Assembly (NCBI GenBank): GCA_015832175.1 | Contig: WJXW01000002.1 | Coordinates: 2,976,001-3,040,000, forward strand | Length of the DNA: 64,000 bases | Reading direction: 5' to 3' | Source of the DNA: Paraphaeosphaeria minitans | Taxonomy: Eukaryota > Ascomycota > Dothideomycetes > Pleosporales > Didymosphaeriaceae | Part shown: positions 43,090 through 54,936 of the stretch, piece by piece | Position numbering within the stretch: position 1 is the first letter of the stretch | Layout of the letters: every line of letters begins with the position of its first letter | Translations under genes and position numbers: made by a program | Notes under the pieces: model-generated | Database searches by the model: none | What the model saw: the letters and a program-made list of their open reading frames with translations, nothing else | Told to the model about the DNA's origin: nothing

Positions 43090-44024
43090 GCGAGCAGCAG
43101 CCTCCGTGGAGGGTAGACTGCATCGGCAGTGGGCGATTTAGCATGACTTATTTCCGATCACCTTGCGGGTGATCATTCTGTGTTTTGTGTTCAACACAAG
43201 CCAGAACAAAAGCGTGAGAGCGTGGGGAGAGTCCAGCTCGGGGCCTTTTTCTCTCTATGGTTTTATCTCAATTATACGATCTCAGGCATTTCCAAAAAAA
43301 TATGAAAAAAAAATCGTTCTCGACACATGCCTCTACCGTGTTTTGTTATTTCATGAACAAGCTCGAATTCAACTTGATCGCTTTTCGTGGATATCGCATA
43401 CCGAGTATTCAGGGACGCTCTTCGCACGTGCACCAATCGCCCTCACTGCAACTGCAAACTGCAAGCAATCACAGTGAGTCTTCTGGAAGCAAAAGTGTAA
43501 TGGATTTCACAGGGAAGTATCAATGTAAAGCTCGTTCCAGTTACCTACCTACCAAGTTCTCCTACCAAGGAGGCCGTTGCTACTGAGCCAATACTGCAAC
43601 CACACTACAAACCCGCTCATATCCACTGATTGCCGACGTCGTATCTTGCTACACTGTCGCGCGTCTGCAGCGTGTGTCTGTCGAGAGGGGTAACGCCGTC
43701 CTGCACTCGGTTACTTTTCGTAACGCTGATTGGTCAGTTGGACAGCACTCTGGGTCGCCGTCTCGATTCGACAAGCATTCACGCCCTCGCAGCCATCGCA
43801 CGTGATTACGACTTACCCGCCAAGGAGCAGAGTGCGGGGATGAGTCATCGTGGGTTCCGTCTAGGGCGGATGGGTACCATAGGTATAAAGGACCGCTGGA
43901 GGTGGACTGACGGGGCCAGATCACACCTTCGCCCACCTTGCCTCGAACTGCATATGAAAACACAACGACTCCCAAATATCCCAACTACTTCCCAAAGCTA
44001 AACATCATCCCATCAGACGACAAA
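43090..44024. other. Intergenic, holds the promoter of the PEP-mutase-family gene
   Basis: 935 bases. It contains A-runs around 43296-43313, a TTACCTACCTACC motif at 43541-43553, and a TATA box, TATAAA, at 43884-43889, some 135 nt before the next start codon. No gene is supported. Confidence 0.5.
43884..43889 (+). promoter_or_regulatory. TATA box of the PEP-mutase-family gene
   Basis: TATAAA in the context AGGTATAAAGG, 136 nt upstream of the chosen start codon. The spacing allows a 5' UTR of about 100 nt. Confidence 0.6.
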
Positions 44025-44828
44025 ATGACACCCCAACCACACCTCGCCACAACCTTCAAAGCCCTCCACACCCCGGGACGCCCCCTCATCCTCACAAACA
44101 TCTGGGACGCCATCTCCGCCCGCGCCGTCGCCTCTCTCCCCCAAACCACCGCCCTAGCAACCGCCTCCTACTCCGTCGCCTGCGCGGCCGGCCTCGCTGA
44201 CGACGCTCTCACCCTAGACACCAACCTGCGCGCCGCCGCGGCCGTTGCCGTCGTTGCGAGGGAATTCGACAAACCGCTCACCGTCGACTTCCAAGATGGG
44301 TACGGCGACGCGTTGGAAGAGGGCGTGAGGAAGCTAGTAGAGCTGGGCGTGGTGGGTATCAATCTTGAGGATTTTGGGAGGGGGAAGCGGGGTTTGTATG
44401 ACGTCGACGAAGCTGTCGCGCGGGTCAAGACGGTGCTGAGGGTTGCGAGTGAAGCAGGCGTGCCGGACTTCGTCGTCAACGCGCGCACGGATGCGCTGCT
44501 GCACGGGCGGTCCCTCGATGAGACCATCGTGCGGGCGAAGGCGTTTTTGGATGCGGGTGCTACGACGGCGTTTATCTGGGGCGGGAGGGAGAGAGGTGGC
44601 ACGACACGGGCCGAGGTGGAGAGGATGGCGAGGGAGTTGGGGGGCAGGATGAATGTGAGTCTTGTGAGGGTAAAGCCGGGGGGTTTGACGGTGGATGAAC
44701 TGAGTGAGATCGGGGGATGCGGTGTTGCGAGGATCAGTGTGGGGCCCCAGCTCATGATGAGGACGACACATGCCATCACAGAAGAGGCGGAGAAAATATT
44801 GAAGGGGGAGGGACCGGAGGCTGTTTGA
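44025..44828 (+). CDS. Isocitrate lyase / PEP mutase family enzyme
   Basis: Single exon, 267 residues. The family has a TIM-barrel-like fold and cleaves or forms C-C or P-C bonds of 2-oxo or hydroxy acids with a divalent metal (oxaloacetate hydrolase, methylisocitrate lyase, PEP mutase and others). Seen: LILTNIWDAISARAVASL, the metal-site block VDFQDGYGDA, GVVGINLEDFGRG and VVNARTDALLHGRSLDET, and a C-terminal GVARISVGPQLMM. The isocitrate lyase KKCGH signature is absent, so it is not a glyoxylate-cycle isocitrate lyase. The reaction cannot be assigned. The start MTPQPHLATTF was chosen over an upstream frame extension beginning at 43938, as family similarity starts at FKALHTPGRPLIL and a TATA box fits it. 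Confidence 0.85.
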   Translation: MTPQPHLATTFKALHTPGRPLILTNIWDAISARAVASLPQTTALATASYSVACAAGLADDALTLDTNLRAAAAVAVVAREFDKPLTVDFQDGYGDALEEGVRKLVELGVVGINLEDFGRGKRGLYDVDEAVARVKTVLRVASEAGVPDFVVNARTDALLHGRSLDETIVRAKAFLDAGATTAFIWGGRERGGTTRAEVERMARELGGRMNVSLVRVKPGGLTVDELSEIGGCGVARISVGPQLMMRTTHAITEEAEKILKGEGPEAV

Positions 44829-45534
44829 AGACAAAGACGATGGACCGTTGCCAAGAACATGTCCGCCACCTAAAGGAATCGTGGGAGTAGGGCAACTGAC
44901 TATAGTTACGACCGAGACGCTAGGATCGAATTGTGCGCGTACTGGCACCGTGGATTTGACGTGGAGCACTCGAGATGCAGGTGCGATGGACATCCTTTGA
45001 ACAAGTAGGAGGAACTTTGTTACAACACGTAATCACGGCAGAAAGGTGGATATTGCTTTGAGACTGCATGTCCAATTTGTACAGAGAACGGATATTAATA
45101 TCAACGCATTGCCTCTCGAGTTCGAACCAAGAGAGTACGCTTTCCGAATGCGCAGTCTCGGCAGCCAGACGTCTGCGGAACGAAGTCCTCTGGATACGCG
45201 AGAGAGAGGCCATGTTATCGTTCGGTAGGGATCTCGTACCAACGCCAAGCAAAGACAAGAACAGATGAGTATAGATCCAGGGGTATAGTGGGGTATAGTA
45301 GTGAAAACGCCGAGACCGGGAAACGTGTGAGTCGTAGAAATTGTACCATGCTGAACGATTAAAGCACCATCTGCAAAGGTTGGTAACATTGTAGGTTGTC
45401 CAGTGTAACCTCATAGGGGCAGGTGGGCAATGCATCTTGCCAAAGTAGCATAGGAGTAGTAGGAATCCAGAGTGAGGCATCTGCTTAACATCGCCTCATA
45501 TGCTTGGCGTCGCTGATGTGGGAGTCGACCAAGA
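44829..45534. other. Convergent spacer, no gene seen
   Basis: 706 bases between two 3' ends. Several short frames exist on both strands but lack domains. A sequence resembling a tRNA T-loop (GTTCGAA) near 45118-45126 does not have pairing stems. Confidence 0.45.
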
Positions 45535-46770
45535 TCACAAGTCAGGGTCGTGCCTGTGAACGATGATAGGCTCCGGTAGAAACTCTTTGAGCTCCTGCAT
45601 CCTGTTTCGGCAGTGGATCACAAAGATAGCGATGGCCAATGAGTTCCAGACATCATGTCCGTCCTCGCCAAAGTCGAAGATGGCGATGGTGCGCAAAGAG
45701 CCCTTGGGGTTCGGCTCGGTGGGTAGAACGTAGCTAACAAAGGCCATGACCGTGTGCGACGCGATGACGCCGTAGAGGGTAGGAATTTCCTCCGGAGCGG
45801 CGACCAGTCCAGTCGTATCGTGGTTGAGCATCTCGTCGTCCCACTTCTGGTACAGGTTGTTGAGCTTGCATATCATTTTCTGCTCGCACACGTAGGAGGG
45901 GACGTTCCTGGGACAGGCGACTGTGTCGAAGAGCTTGATGCCTTTGTACGTATGTCGCATGCCGCCATCACGCATAGCCCACTGCGAATACTTCTTGACT
46001 GACTGCACGATGTGACGCTCTGCCGTACGCTTGCGAGCCTTGGTGAGGACGGCATCTCGAGCGAATCCGCCAACAGTGAACAGTTGGTTTAGTGCATATT
46101 GGGCTATGGTAAGTTAGCTTGCGACTTTTGAAAGCGGCTGGTACCACGTACCTTGGAAATCGGATTTAATGTTTGCCTTGATGAAGGTCTTGCTGTCATT
46201 CGGGGTGAAGAGGTTCAGCGGCAGTGTGACGAAATCTTTCTGCCACGGGTTTGGAAGCAGAGGCTCGAAACCGCGCATGTTCAGCTTTTGGAACATGAAG
46301 ATGGAATCCTCGGACCAGCCAGCCTGGCGCAGCTCGCGGCACTGGATATCCTGACGCAGCTGCTCATTGGTGCGGTCAACGGCCTTACGCATCTCCATGT
46401 ATTGTCCGTCATCGACCACCATGGTCGCATCGTTGGCGTCGTACGCATCCGACGCTACGTCTTTGTAGTACCCATCCTCAACGGATTCGTGCACCAAGGT
46501 GTCGCCGTCGAAGTCGTCTTCATATCGGTGGAGGGAGGCCGGCGGGGAGGGCGGCAGCAAGGTGTCGTCGGGGTCAGTGGTTGAGGCCGGAGTTTTGGGC
46601 GCCCAGTTTTGGACCTTGCTATTGGGCGTGATCTCTGGGGAGGCCCTCTCGGCCATCTTGGATCGGACAGGTACTTGCGGGACCCTGAACGGCTTGTCCC
46701 GCCGCTGCTGCGTCTTGCGCGGGCTAATGTAATCCCAGACGCGCTCCGACACACGGTGCAAGAACGGCAT
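45535..46770 (-). CDS. Conserved fungal hypothetical protein
   Basis: I do not recognise a characterised family, though the sequence reads as a well-folded protein. Two exons on the minus strand, 46152-46770 and 45535-46103 (intron 48 nt, donor GTACGT, end CATAG), code 395 residues. An N-terminal basic and Ser/Pro region (to about residue 90) precedes an acidic stretch. A helical segment follows (YMEMRKAVDRTNEQLRQDIQ, GWSEDSIFMFQKLNMRGFEP), then PLNLFTPNDSKTFIKANIKS. After the intron come ALNQLFTVGGFARDAVLTKA and an alpha/beta domain ending HVWNSLAIAIFVIHCRNRMQ. No signal peptide or TM helix is seen. The blocks with WSEDSIFMFQ and LNLFTPN look like conserved motifs. The start is divergent from DOHH. 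Confidence 0.75.
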
Positions 46771-47289
46771 TGTCGCTAGAAGGGTTCAGATAGAGATGGG
46801 TAGCAGGTGGGTAGCTTGCAGGCAGTCGCAGGGCGCGTTGCTTTGTTACGAGAGGAAAGGAGTTAAGCAGAAAGGCAGACGTGAAAGTGAGAGCTGTGGA
46901 CGGTGGAGGTATAGAAGCTGGAGTCAGGGTCACGGCGCGTGAGTGGTCGATCAAATGGAGCATGGCCAGCCCATTGTGCCTACAGTCGCTATTGTGTGCT
47001 GCAGCGCTCCGCTAGTGAAGGCGAAGATGAAAGTGAAGGCTTGACAACTTCATTGTTGTTGCAACTCGGGGACGGGGCTGAGGGGCTGGATGTGGCTGGG
47101 CGCACTAGCATCAGCTAGGCAAGCGCGCTTCCCTTAGTCTCGTGACTGCGCGGGGCTTTGGTGGGGCGAGTTGATCTTATCAGATCATCAAAGATTTTCG
47201 GCCTACCCCACTAGCCTGGCCCAAAATCGCAGGGAAAGCGGATGACTTCTTCGCATCTTATTCGAAATCTAGACACAGAACCGAAAGCC
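46771..47289. promoter_or_regulatory. Divergent promoter region
   Basis: 519 bases between the start of the minus-strand hypothetical gene and the deoxyhypusine hydroxylase start. They must hold both promoters. No TATA box or other clear element is seen. Confidence 0.5.
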
Positions 47290-48335
47290 ATGGCTGCCTC
47301 AGAGACACCAGCGCAGGACGCCCAAGTCCAGGCTCTCCGCAGTATTCTCATATCCGAGCAGGAGGCGCTTGCTCGCCGCTTCCGCGCCCTGTTCTCCCTC
47401 AAGTACCTTGCCTCCCTCCAGCCACCGACCGAACAGACCGTCCCCGCCATCGAAGCAATCGCAGCCGCATTCTCGTCACCCTCAGCACTATTGAAACACG
47501 AGCTGGCGTACTGCCTTGGACAGTCGCGCAACGATGCTGCAATAGACCCCTTGCGCCACGTGCTGCAGGACAAGGAGGAGGACCCTATGTGCCGCCACGA
47601 GGCTGCCGAAGCTTTGGGTGCGCTGGGAGACAAGAACAGCTTGGACTTGTTGAAGGGCCTCAGAGACGACGTGAAAGAACTCGACGTGGTGAGGGAGACA
47701 TGCGACATTGCCGTCGATCGGATAGAGTGGGAGCACGGGATTCAGAGCAAGGAGGAACAGTTGAAGAAGAGGTATGACAAGACATATCTGATCTCTGTGT
47801 GGTATCTAACGAAGATAGCGACTTCGCCTCCATCGATCCTGCCCCGCCGCTGGCCCAAGACCAGCAGGCACCTTCAATCCCGGAGCTTGAGAAGAAGCTC
47901 CTGGACACATCGCTCCCGTTGTTCAAACGCTACAGGGCCATGTTTGCGCTGCGTGACCTAGCCTCACCACCGGATCTACCCTCGGCCGTCCCGGCCGTAC
48001 AGTCGCTCGCGCGGGGCTTCGCCGATCCATCTGCGCTATTTCGCCACGAAATTGCGTTCGTATTCGGACAGCTGTCCCACCCAGCATCCATTCCCAGCTT
48101 ACGGGACACGCTCAGCAACCAGAAAGAAGAGAGCATGGTACGGCACGAGGCGGCGGAAGCACTAGGGAGTTTAGGAGACGAGGACGGCGTGGAGGAGTTT
48201 TTGAAGAAGTTCTTGAACGATCCGGAGCAGGTTGTGCGGGACAGTGTGGTTGTTGCGCTCGACATGGCCGAGTTTGAGAAGAACGGGGAGGCTGAATACG
48301 CGATCGTACCGGAGGGTAAGGTTGTGGCTGCATGA
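47290..48335 (+). CDS. LIA1: Deoxyhypusine hydroxylase
   Basis: DOHH performs the last step of hypusine formation on eIF5A, using a di-iron centre held by HE motifs in HEAT-like repeats. Two exons, 47290-47771 and 47819-48335 (intron 47 nt), code 332 residues. The four HE pairs are visible: KHELAYCLGQ and CRHEAAEALGALGD in the first half, FRHEIAFVFGQL and VRHEAAEALGSLGD in the second, with two fourfold HEAT arms (RFRALFSLKYLA and RYRAMFALRDLA). The acceptor AG at 47817-47818 was chosen because the earlier one at 47813-47814 makes an immediate stop. The start MAASETPAQD (context GCCATGG) was preferred to an in-frame ATG at 47242, since DOHH proteins begin close to the first HEAT helix. Confidence 0.93.
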
Positions 48336-48410
48336 TCCAATCATAAGGTGTATCGTCAGGGCGTTAGGGTTAGACATGGCAAGGTAGACAAAACGCAAGT
48401 GAGCAGTTTC

Positions 48411-48880
48411 TCAATTGTTTGTGTTCCATCTGTAAGATAGTTAGCAAACCATCAATGCTTGCGTTTGCAAGGGTAAGCGTACTTGTGTCCACACTCACAC
48501 TCGTAGAAGACAGTGGAGCCTTCATCGGCACTGCGCAGTTGCTGGGTGTAGTAGCGCACTTCCTCCCTGCCGCACTTTTCGCATGTCTGCGCGATGGTCG
48601 CATGGCCGCCTATGTCGGCGTCATCGACGCTTTGCACTTCGGAGCGCTTCGTCCGCAGCGCCGAAGGGAAGGCGTCCGGCTTGGAGCTGGTGACGATCGT
48701 CTTTAACGAGGTGTCTGCGCTGCGTGAGCTACTGTTGACATTCATGAACAGCATGGTGAAAGTACCTTTGCACGACGCGCCGCAGACCTGGCACGTCAGA
48801 ATGGCGTTTTGTTTGCCTGCACCACCATCCAGCAGGTTGCCGCAGTCCGTGCAGAAGACGAGTGAGCCGATAGCTGCCAT
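48411..48880 (-). CDS. RPA12: RNA polymerase I subunit Rpa12
   Basis: Small zinc-ribbon subunit of RNA polymerase I, needed for RNA cleavage and termination in the nucleolus. Three exons on the minus strand, 48766-48880, 48483-48714 and 48411-48429, code 121 residues, close to the yeast length of 125. The second intron (48430-48482) leaves a last exon of only 19 nt, which gives the family end CGHKWNTNN. Reading through instead gives an atypical Cys/Lys tail. The first intron (48715-48765) is 51 nt and keeps the frame open if retained; removing it restores CGASCK-DTSLKTIVTSSKP. Zinc ligands: MAAIGSLVFCTDCGNLL and CQVCG at the N-terminus, CEKCG and CECGHKW at the C-terminus. The last pair is CxC where CxxC is usual. 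The catalytic loop is QLRSADEGSTVFYE. Confidence 0.9.
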
Positions 48881-49243
48881 TGCAATATCCCGGAAATTGT
48901 TACTGCAGCTTGCTGTGGATGATGGGGGAGCCAGCAGCCGCTCCGCATGAAAAAAGTTCAGAGCGGGGCCTTTCCGCGCCGTTGACGCTTTCCCCAAAGC
49001 AGCGCGCGTGTGCGGCGATCACGGGCTTTCGCGACGCCGACGCATCACTCAGTGCTGCATACGTGCGACGCGCCTTTCGACGGCACCAACACTGAATCTG
49101 ACCGTGGAAGCCATGCGGATCTGAGCGTAGTATCTGCACCTTGCCTCAAGCGGCCGCAGCAGCCCAACCAGCACGCTTAATTGCGCGCTGCATGCGCCGT
49201 CTTGAGCAGCCCTCCACCAGCACAAATGCAATCAACCGTCGCC
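48881..49243. promoter_or_regulatory. Divergent promoter of RPA12 and SCC2
   Basis: 363 bp between divergent start codons. GC-rich with several CGCG steps (for example ACGCGCC near 49068). No TATA box. Confidence 0.5.
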
Positions 49244-52200
49244 ATGTCTGCATATCCCAATGGAGACTGGCACACTGCCAACGGCATCAGCCTGCCCTTT
49301 CGACCGCCCACCGTCGACGAGGCCCTCCCGTTTTCGCCCTTCTCGTCGATTGTGCCCTTCTCTCCAGGTCAGTTACCCGCCTTCACTCTTTGAAGCTCTC
49401 GCCTTGCCCTCTTACTCTAGGACAAACGCCTGGCTTACACGTACAGATGTTATACCGTTCCCTGTGAACGAACCGCCAACACCCCCAACTACGTTGACTT
49501 CCGATCAACAAGCGGCAGCGAGGAAAGCAGTGGGTATCCTGAGTGAGGAGATCAGAGGGCCGTCCTCAACCGCACATCACCTGGAACACACGTTGCGAGA
49601 GTTACGCAGTTTGCTGGGAGATCCTCGCGAGATGACTGAATTCCACTTCAAGCCTACAGCTCAGCTTGCCACGCCTCCGCCCGATAGTCCTACAAAGCCG
49701 ACCGATGAGAATACCCCAACAAATCGTCCGAAGCTCAGTCCTTTCGCCAGCATGCTCCTGAGGCAGACTGAAGTACACTATCAGCGTAAGCTTGCCCGAA
49801 CTGCATACGTACTTTCACTGACAAACATAGCGACGGGAACGCCCACGCCAGCACCGCAACGTTCAAAGTCTAAACAAGAGCCATCGCGGCCACATGTTTC
49901 TACTGCCCCGCCACACCGTTCGTCACAGCAGATCGCATCCAAACAACGACCACATCTTTCTACCGCTCCGCCTCATCGGCCGCCACAGCAGACGACCCCC
50001 AATCAACAGGCGGCTTCTTTCGCGAAGAACAATGCGCTGATCTATGCTTCAAACACACCTGCACCTTCAAGCACCACCTCACAGCCTCGCTCCGGTCCTG
50101 CTGTGATCATTAAACCTTCTAGTGCGCCCAAGCACGAGTTCCGCTTGATCGAGAATGTACCGTCGTCTCCTGACGAGAGTCAACATGTAAACCTCGATTA
50201 CCTGTCTACTTTGCAACCGGCCGAACGGGAACTCGCAGAACAGAAGATCCAAAGGCTGCGCCGGCTTGTTGGGGAGTATCGTGAATCCAAAGATGAGTTG
50301 GAGTCAGACTACTTCGAAAAGATCTCAACCATGGACTCAGACATGACGGTAATGACGAGTGATGCCCTCAAAACACTATACGATAGGGTCATGTCGGTAT
50401 ATGCGACAAAGTGCTTTTCCTCCGTACCTGTGGAGACCATCATCCAGATCCACTCCATTTGCGACCCCTTGATTGTCATGGCAGACCAGTCTTCGTTATT
50501 CAGTGAGGGTGAGCTGGACTCTTGGACTCGCGACCTAGCGACCGTAGAGTCCGCGCTTAAGGCTGCCAAGCTTGTTCTTACGGTCATGTTGGAAGGACCC
50601 TCAGATCGTCGGACGACCTCCGAAGATCTTCTCACGGCGATTGTACGGAGCATGAAACGAGTGCTGGAATCCTGCATTTTCAATGTGCTTGCAGCATCGC
50701 GCAAGGACACTGACACGGGCATCTTTACGTATGCGACAGACCACCGACCAGAGATATCGGCAGTGCTTCGACTATGCACCAGTGTGGAAGATCTCTTAGC
50801 CCAGACCATTCGCAAATTCACTTTACCTGACAGTGCCCTGTATGATGTGGAGTTTCTTGCACTCGCCTTGCTCGTTCACCCGAACAGCGATTCTGAGAAA
50901 GACTCCGTACTGGGCATCCAGCAGTTCGAGAGGCTACGTCGAGCGGCCATGGATGTGGTTACTAACATTTTTGCCTTTCGCCCTGACCACCAGAAGCAAA
51001 TTCTCGATGAGATACTGAGTAGTTTGGAGAAGTTGCCAGACAAAGGCTCCAATACCAGACAGTTCAAATCGGTGCAAGAGGAACCCATCATGACAGTCTC
51101 TGCAATTTTCATGCAATTCGTGCAGGTTGCTGCAACGCACACGCAAGACCAACGCACAAAGGCGACTTCGGATCTAAGGGAGGATGATTCTTCAACCGAA
51201 GACGATTCTGATAGCGATTCTGATGAAGACCGCCGTCACGCACGGAAAAAGAAGAGCGGCAAGGGTAGTGCATCAGCTGAAGCCACTACTGATCGCCTGA
51301 TGAACAACGCAAAGCTTGTTGCTCAAACAATTGCCACGACGTTGACAGAAAGGGCGAAGAACGTGACCAAGTCTGGCGATAAACCATTTCGCAATTTACT
51401 CGACATGTTCGTTGATGATTTCTGTAAGGTCCTGGGCTCACCAGAGTGGCCAGCAGCAGACCTGCTCCTGGTTCCACTTTTCCATCTAATGTGCAAATAC
51501 CGCAATGACAGTTCGAACCGAAACATGGCTCTTTCCATATTGGGAACCATGGGGTGTGGCATTCTAGATTTCAAGAAACGTACTCGACAGCTGAGACGGG
51601 ATATTGATGTTTCGCAATCTGATCTCTCTGCAAAGCTGTATCGGCTTACTGAGGAGATTCTGGAAGACGACTCCCACACTATCAAACGGAGCGACGTCAT
51701 TGCACTAAAAGACCCATATCGGATGATTGTTGAGTCTCTTCCTGATTACCTCAAGGTGACGGATGATCTAGAGGATCTACACCTCCTGTCAGTGCGTGGG
51801 TGTTACGTCTCCTGCTGGCTGGATTTCATATCACAAGTTGTTTCTCAGGACAAGGACGCGGCCGAGGACCCAGACATTATCGAACTACAAAAGAAGGTGA
51901 GATTAATGGCGCTCGAGCCCAAATGGACCTCCCAGGAATAGTAAGTGTTCGAGTCTGTTGAAGGGAACTTACACTAACACTGAACCTAGCAAGTACCAAA
52001 CCGTTTCTAAGTCAGAAAGCCGCCTGGCGGCAGGTGCTACTACTGTGAAGAATCGTTTCTGCCGGTACTTCCCCACTATCGTTTCCGTCATGTTTGAACA
52101 GGTCAGAGTTGGTGGAGCCCAGCAAAAAACAAGTGCGATAAGGAATATTGACTCCTTCCTGACCAAAGATTCGCATGCGATCTCTGACGTACATGTCAAC

Positions 52201-54936
52201 GCGTTGATTCGCAATTTGGGTGATGGTTCCCCATCTGTTCGAGCCACGGTGCTGTCACTCATATCGAAATGTTGGAAGTCGAATCCTGCAATTGGTCGAC
52301 TTTGCCTTCCAAGTGTCCTACAAATGACTAGAGACACCCACAACGAACCGAAGAAGAGGGCAATCAGCCTCTTAAAGTCGTTCTACACAAAATCTGAGTC
52401 TCTAGAGGCAAAAGTTCAAATTGTAACTGCCTTACTGCCCGCCTCGCAGGATCACGAGAACACAGTCGCCGACATGGCACGGCAAGCGCTCGAGGAAGTT
52501 TGGTTAAAAGTGCTTGACACAAAAGCCCACGGAGACGAGAACCGTCTGAAACTACAACGGGTGGAGCGGGTTTCCTTGATCGTCCAGACCGTACAAAGGG
52601 CGCAAAGGCTGGAATCAACCGACTCCATGCAAGCATTCGAAAGATTCTTTTACAAAGCTCTTGCCAAGAGTGCGCCCAACGCCGCTGTTAACTTTCAGAT
52701 CTGCAAGAATTTGGTAGCAGATCTTGTAGAGGGCGTGATTAGCCCAGATTCTATGGCAGAAGACTACACCCAGAACAGCGTACTGCAGACGCTGAGTATT
52801 TTCGCCAGAGTCAGCCCCGGCATGTTCACGCTTGATCAGATTCAACGGCTCAAGCTGTACATTATCGATCCGAAAACTGCGGAGGACATTGAGATACTAA
52901 GCTCAACTGTCACCGTCTTTCGCTTCGTCATTCCCTACTTGTCAAATATACCAACCCAGTTCGCCGATGATGTATGGCGTTTACTCGGTGTGGCGATATC
53001 GAAGCTAGCACAAGCGGCAGCCAGTGGAACTATTTTGGGCAAGAATACTCTACTCGGAGTTGGTCATTGCATGTGGATTATTAAAGGCGTGGCTACTAAT
53101 GGACTTGCGAAATTGCTAGCCGTCGTTGGCTCCAGTCTTGTCCAACTCTTGCAAGCTGTCGCAATGGCCAGCGACCCTCGTATGCAAGAAGCGCAAAAGA
53201 AACGGATCATGTCATGGCTGACAATCATCGGCACCTTCGGGAAAGTCTGTGACTGGACTGAGTTTGTCGCCCAGTTTCACAATTCTGTCGCAAACTCGGC
53301 GAGGAAGATCGTCGCCAACAAGCCTGCAGCCGAGAAGCAACTGAAGACTTTGCTTAATCCATCAGGCATGGCGCCGTCTCTCATACTCTTAGAGACCGTG
53401 CGCGTTTTCACGAAACAGGCGTGGGTACTTGACATACGCGAGAGTGCTATGTGCGCTGTCTGTGAAGTCTGTCAAGGGTGTCCTGACCTTTTCCGGCGCG
53501 CCGATGTTGATACGACCTTCAAGGTTGTGTTCAAGAACGATATCAACTCCTTGAAGCAGATTGTGCTCTCTCAATTTCACGAGTATTTCGTCAAAAAAGA
53601 GCAACAGTCGCAGAAAGAAGGGTCCATCGAGCAAGAAGAAACTGCTCCTGATGATGCGAAAAACGGGGTCAGTCGGATGGGCACCACCTTCGAAGCCTCC
53701 CCGGACCAGGTGAACGTGAGTTATTTAGCCCGCAGTTTCTTGCAGGCTATCGTCGATATTGCGCTGCAGAACGACAATGAGCTTGCGCTTGTAGCCACGA
53801 AGACCATTGTTAGCGTCAGCAGGCAAGGTCTGGTGCACCCTAAAGAGGTCGGGCCGGTCTTGATTGCTATAGGATCCTCGCCAAACCCACAGCTATCCGA
53901 AGTGGTCGCCTCCGAACACAACGCGATTCATGCTAAACACGAATCTAGTTTCCACAATGAGTATATGGATGCTATCAAGATGGCCTTCGAATACCAGCGC
54001 GATGTGTTCCATGATCCACATGGGATGACCAAGCCACCGGACTGCAAACCGAAAATGGCTCACGTGTTCAACATTATGAAGGATGGCAGTCGAAAGACGG
54101 TCAAGACTTTCATCAGTAATCTTCTGGGGAAAGTAGATTTCAAGCTCTCAGAACTCGTTGAACCCACGGTCAGTCTCAACGAGTTGCTATATACCCAGTT
54201 TTGCCTGGAGAATCTCGCCTTGTTCGATGTGGCAAAGATGGAGGACGTCTCTCTCATCATCATTGCACTTGAAAGCATCGTGCTGAAGAACACTGGTCCC
54301 TCGGTAGGCGTAGCGATCGAAACCGAGATGCCGAAACAAGCGCCAGCACCACAACAACCGCGACTGCCTCAGGACGCAGCGGGTAATTTTCTTGCGCCTG
54401 ACACCGCCATGCAGGATGCTATGCGAGACGACCATATCTCTGTCTCCGACGATCGTCTCACGCAAATCACACGCGCCTGCATGATGCTCCAGATGATGTG
54501 GGAAACCAGGTGCTTTATTCGCAAAGCGTACAACATTAAGGCGCCCCGCATATCGAAGACGGCTCTCCAGAACACTGCTTCGAGGAACAATCTCATCAAG
54601 GGCGCAGACTTGTGGGAGAAGTTTGCACACATCTTCAATGCCATGGAAACCCGCCGGAGCATGATTGATCATTGCTACGAGTTTGCAGAACTTCTGGAAG
54701 TGGACAAGGACTTCGCGATAGACGAGGACGAGGACGAAGATGAGGAGGGAGGAGGATACGCGACTCCACAAGAAGATGAGACTCAGGGTGTGCCCGTGCC
54801 AACGAGTGGCCGCGGACGGAAGAGAAAGTCTTCGGCGAGCCTCACGAATACGCCGAAGAAGGCAAGGGGCAGACCTACAGGCAATAAGAACAAGAAGAGA
54901 GGCTCGAAGACGCCTGAGTGGGATGATGGGGACTAG
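49244..54936 (+). CDS. SCC2: Cohesin loader Scc2/Mis4 (NIPBL/Nipped-B family)
   Basis: Large HEAT-repeat protein that, with Scc4, loads cohesin on chromosomes. Four exons, 49244-49367, 49447-49785, 49831-51940 and 51990-54936, code 1839 residues. Introns are 79, 45 and 49 nt. The 45-nt intron is in frame without a stop. Joining exon 1 at 49447 gives SSIVPFSP-DVIPFPVNEPP; the earlier AG at 49419-49420 would break the frame. The N-terminal 300 residues are Pro/Ser-rich (Scc4-binding side). HEAT repeats include ALIRNLGDGSPSVRATVLSL and RDTHNEPKKRAISLLKSFYT, typical of the loader hook. The C-terminus has acidic runs followed by basic AT-hook-like GRGRKRK and KARGRPTGNK. An acidic cluster DDSSTEDDSDSDSDEDRR lies mid-protein. 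An ATG at 49226 is also in frame and would add six residues. Confidence 0.92.

Noticed and set aside
43163..43586. Two overlapping plus-strand frames after the coiled-coil gene
   Set aside because: They are AT-rich with A-runs, lie in probable 3' UTR or spacer, and lack domains.
45110..45140. tRNA-like T-loop (GTTCGAA) on the minus strand
   Set aside because: The flanking bases do not form a 5-bp T stem and no acceptor, D or anticodon arm can be placed.
47242..47289. Upstream in-frame start for deoxyhypusine hydroxylase
   Set aside because: It would add 16 residues not expected in the family. The second ATG has the better context (GCCATGG). It remains possible as an alternative start.
51941..51989. 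Two separate genes at 49.2-51.9 kb and 52.0-54.9 kb
   Set aside because: A 49-nt intron with GTAAGT donor and CCTAG end joins them in phase into a single Scc2-like protein with continuous HEAT repeats.
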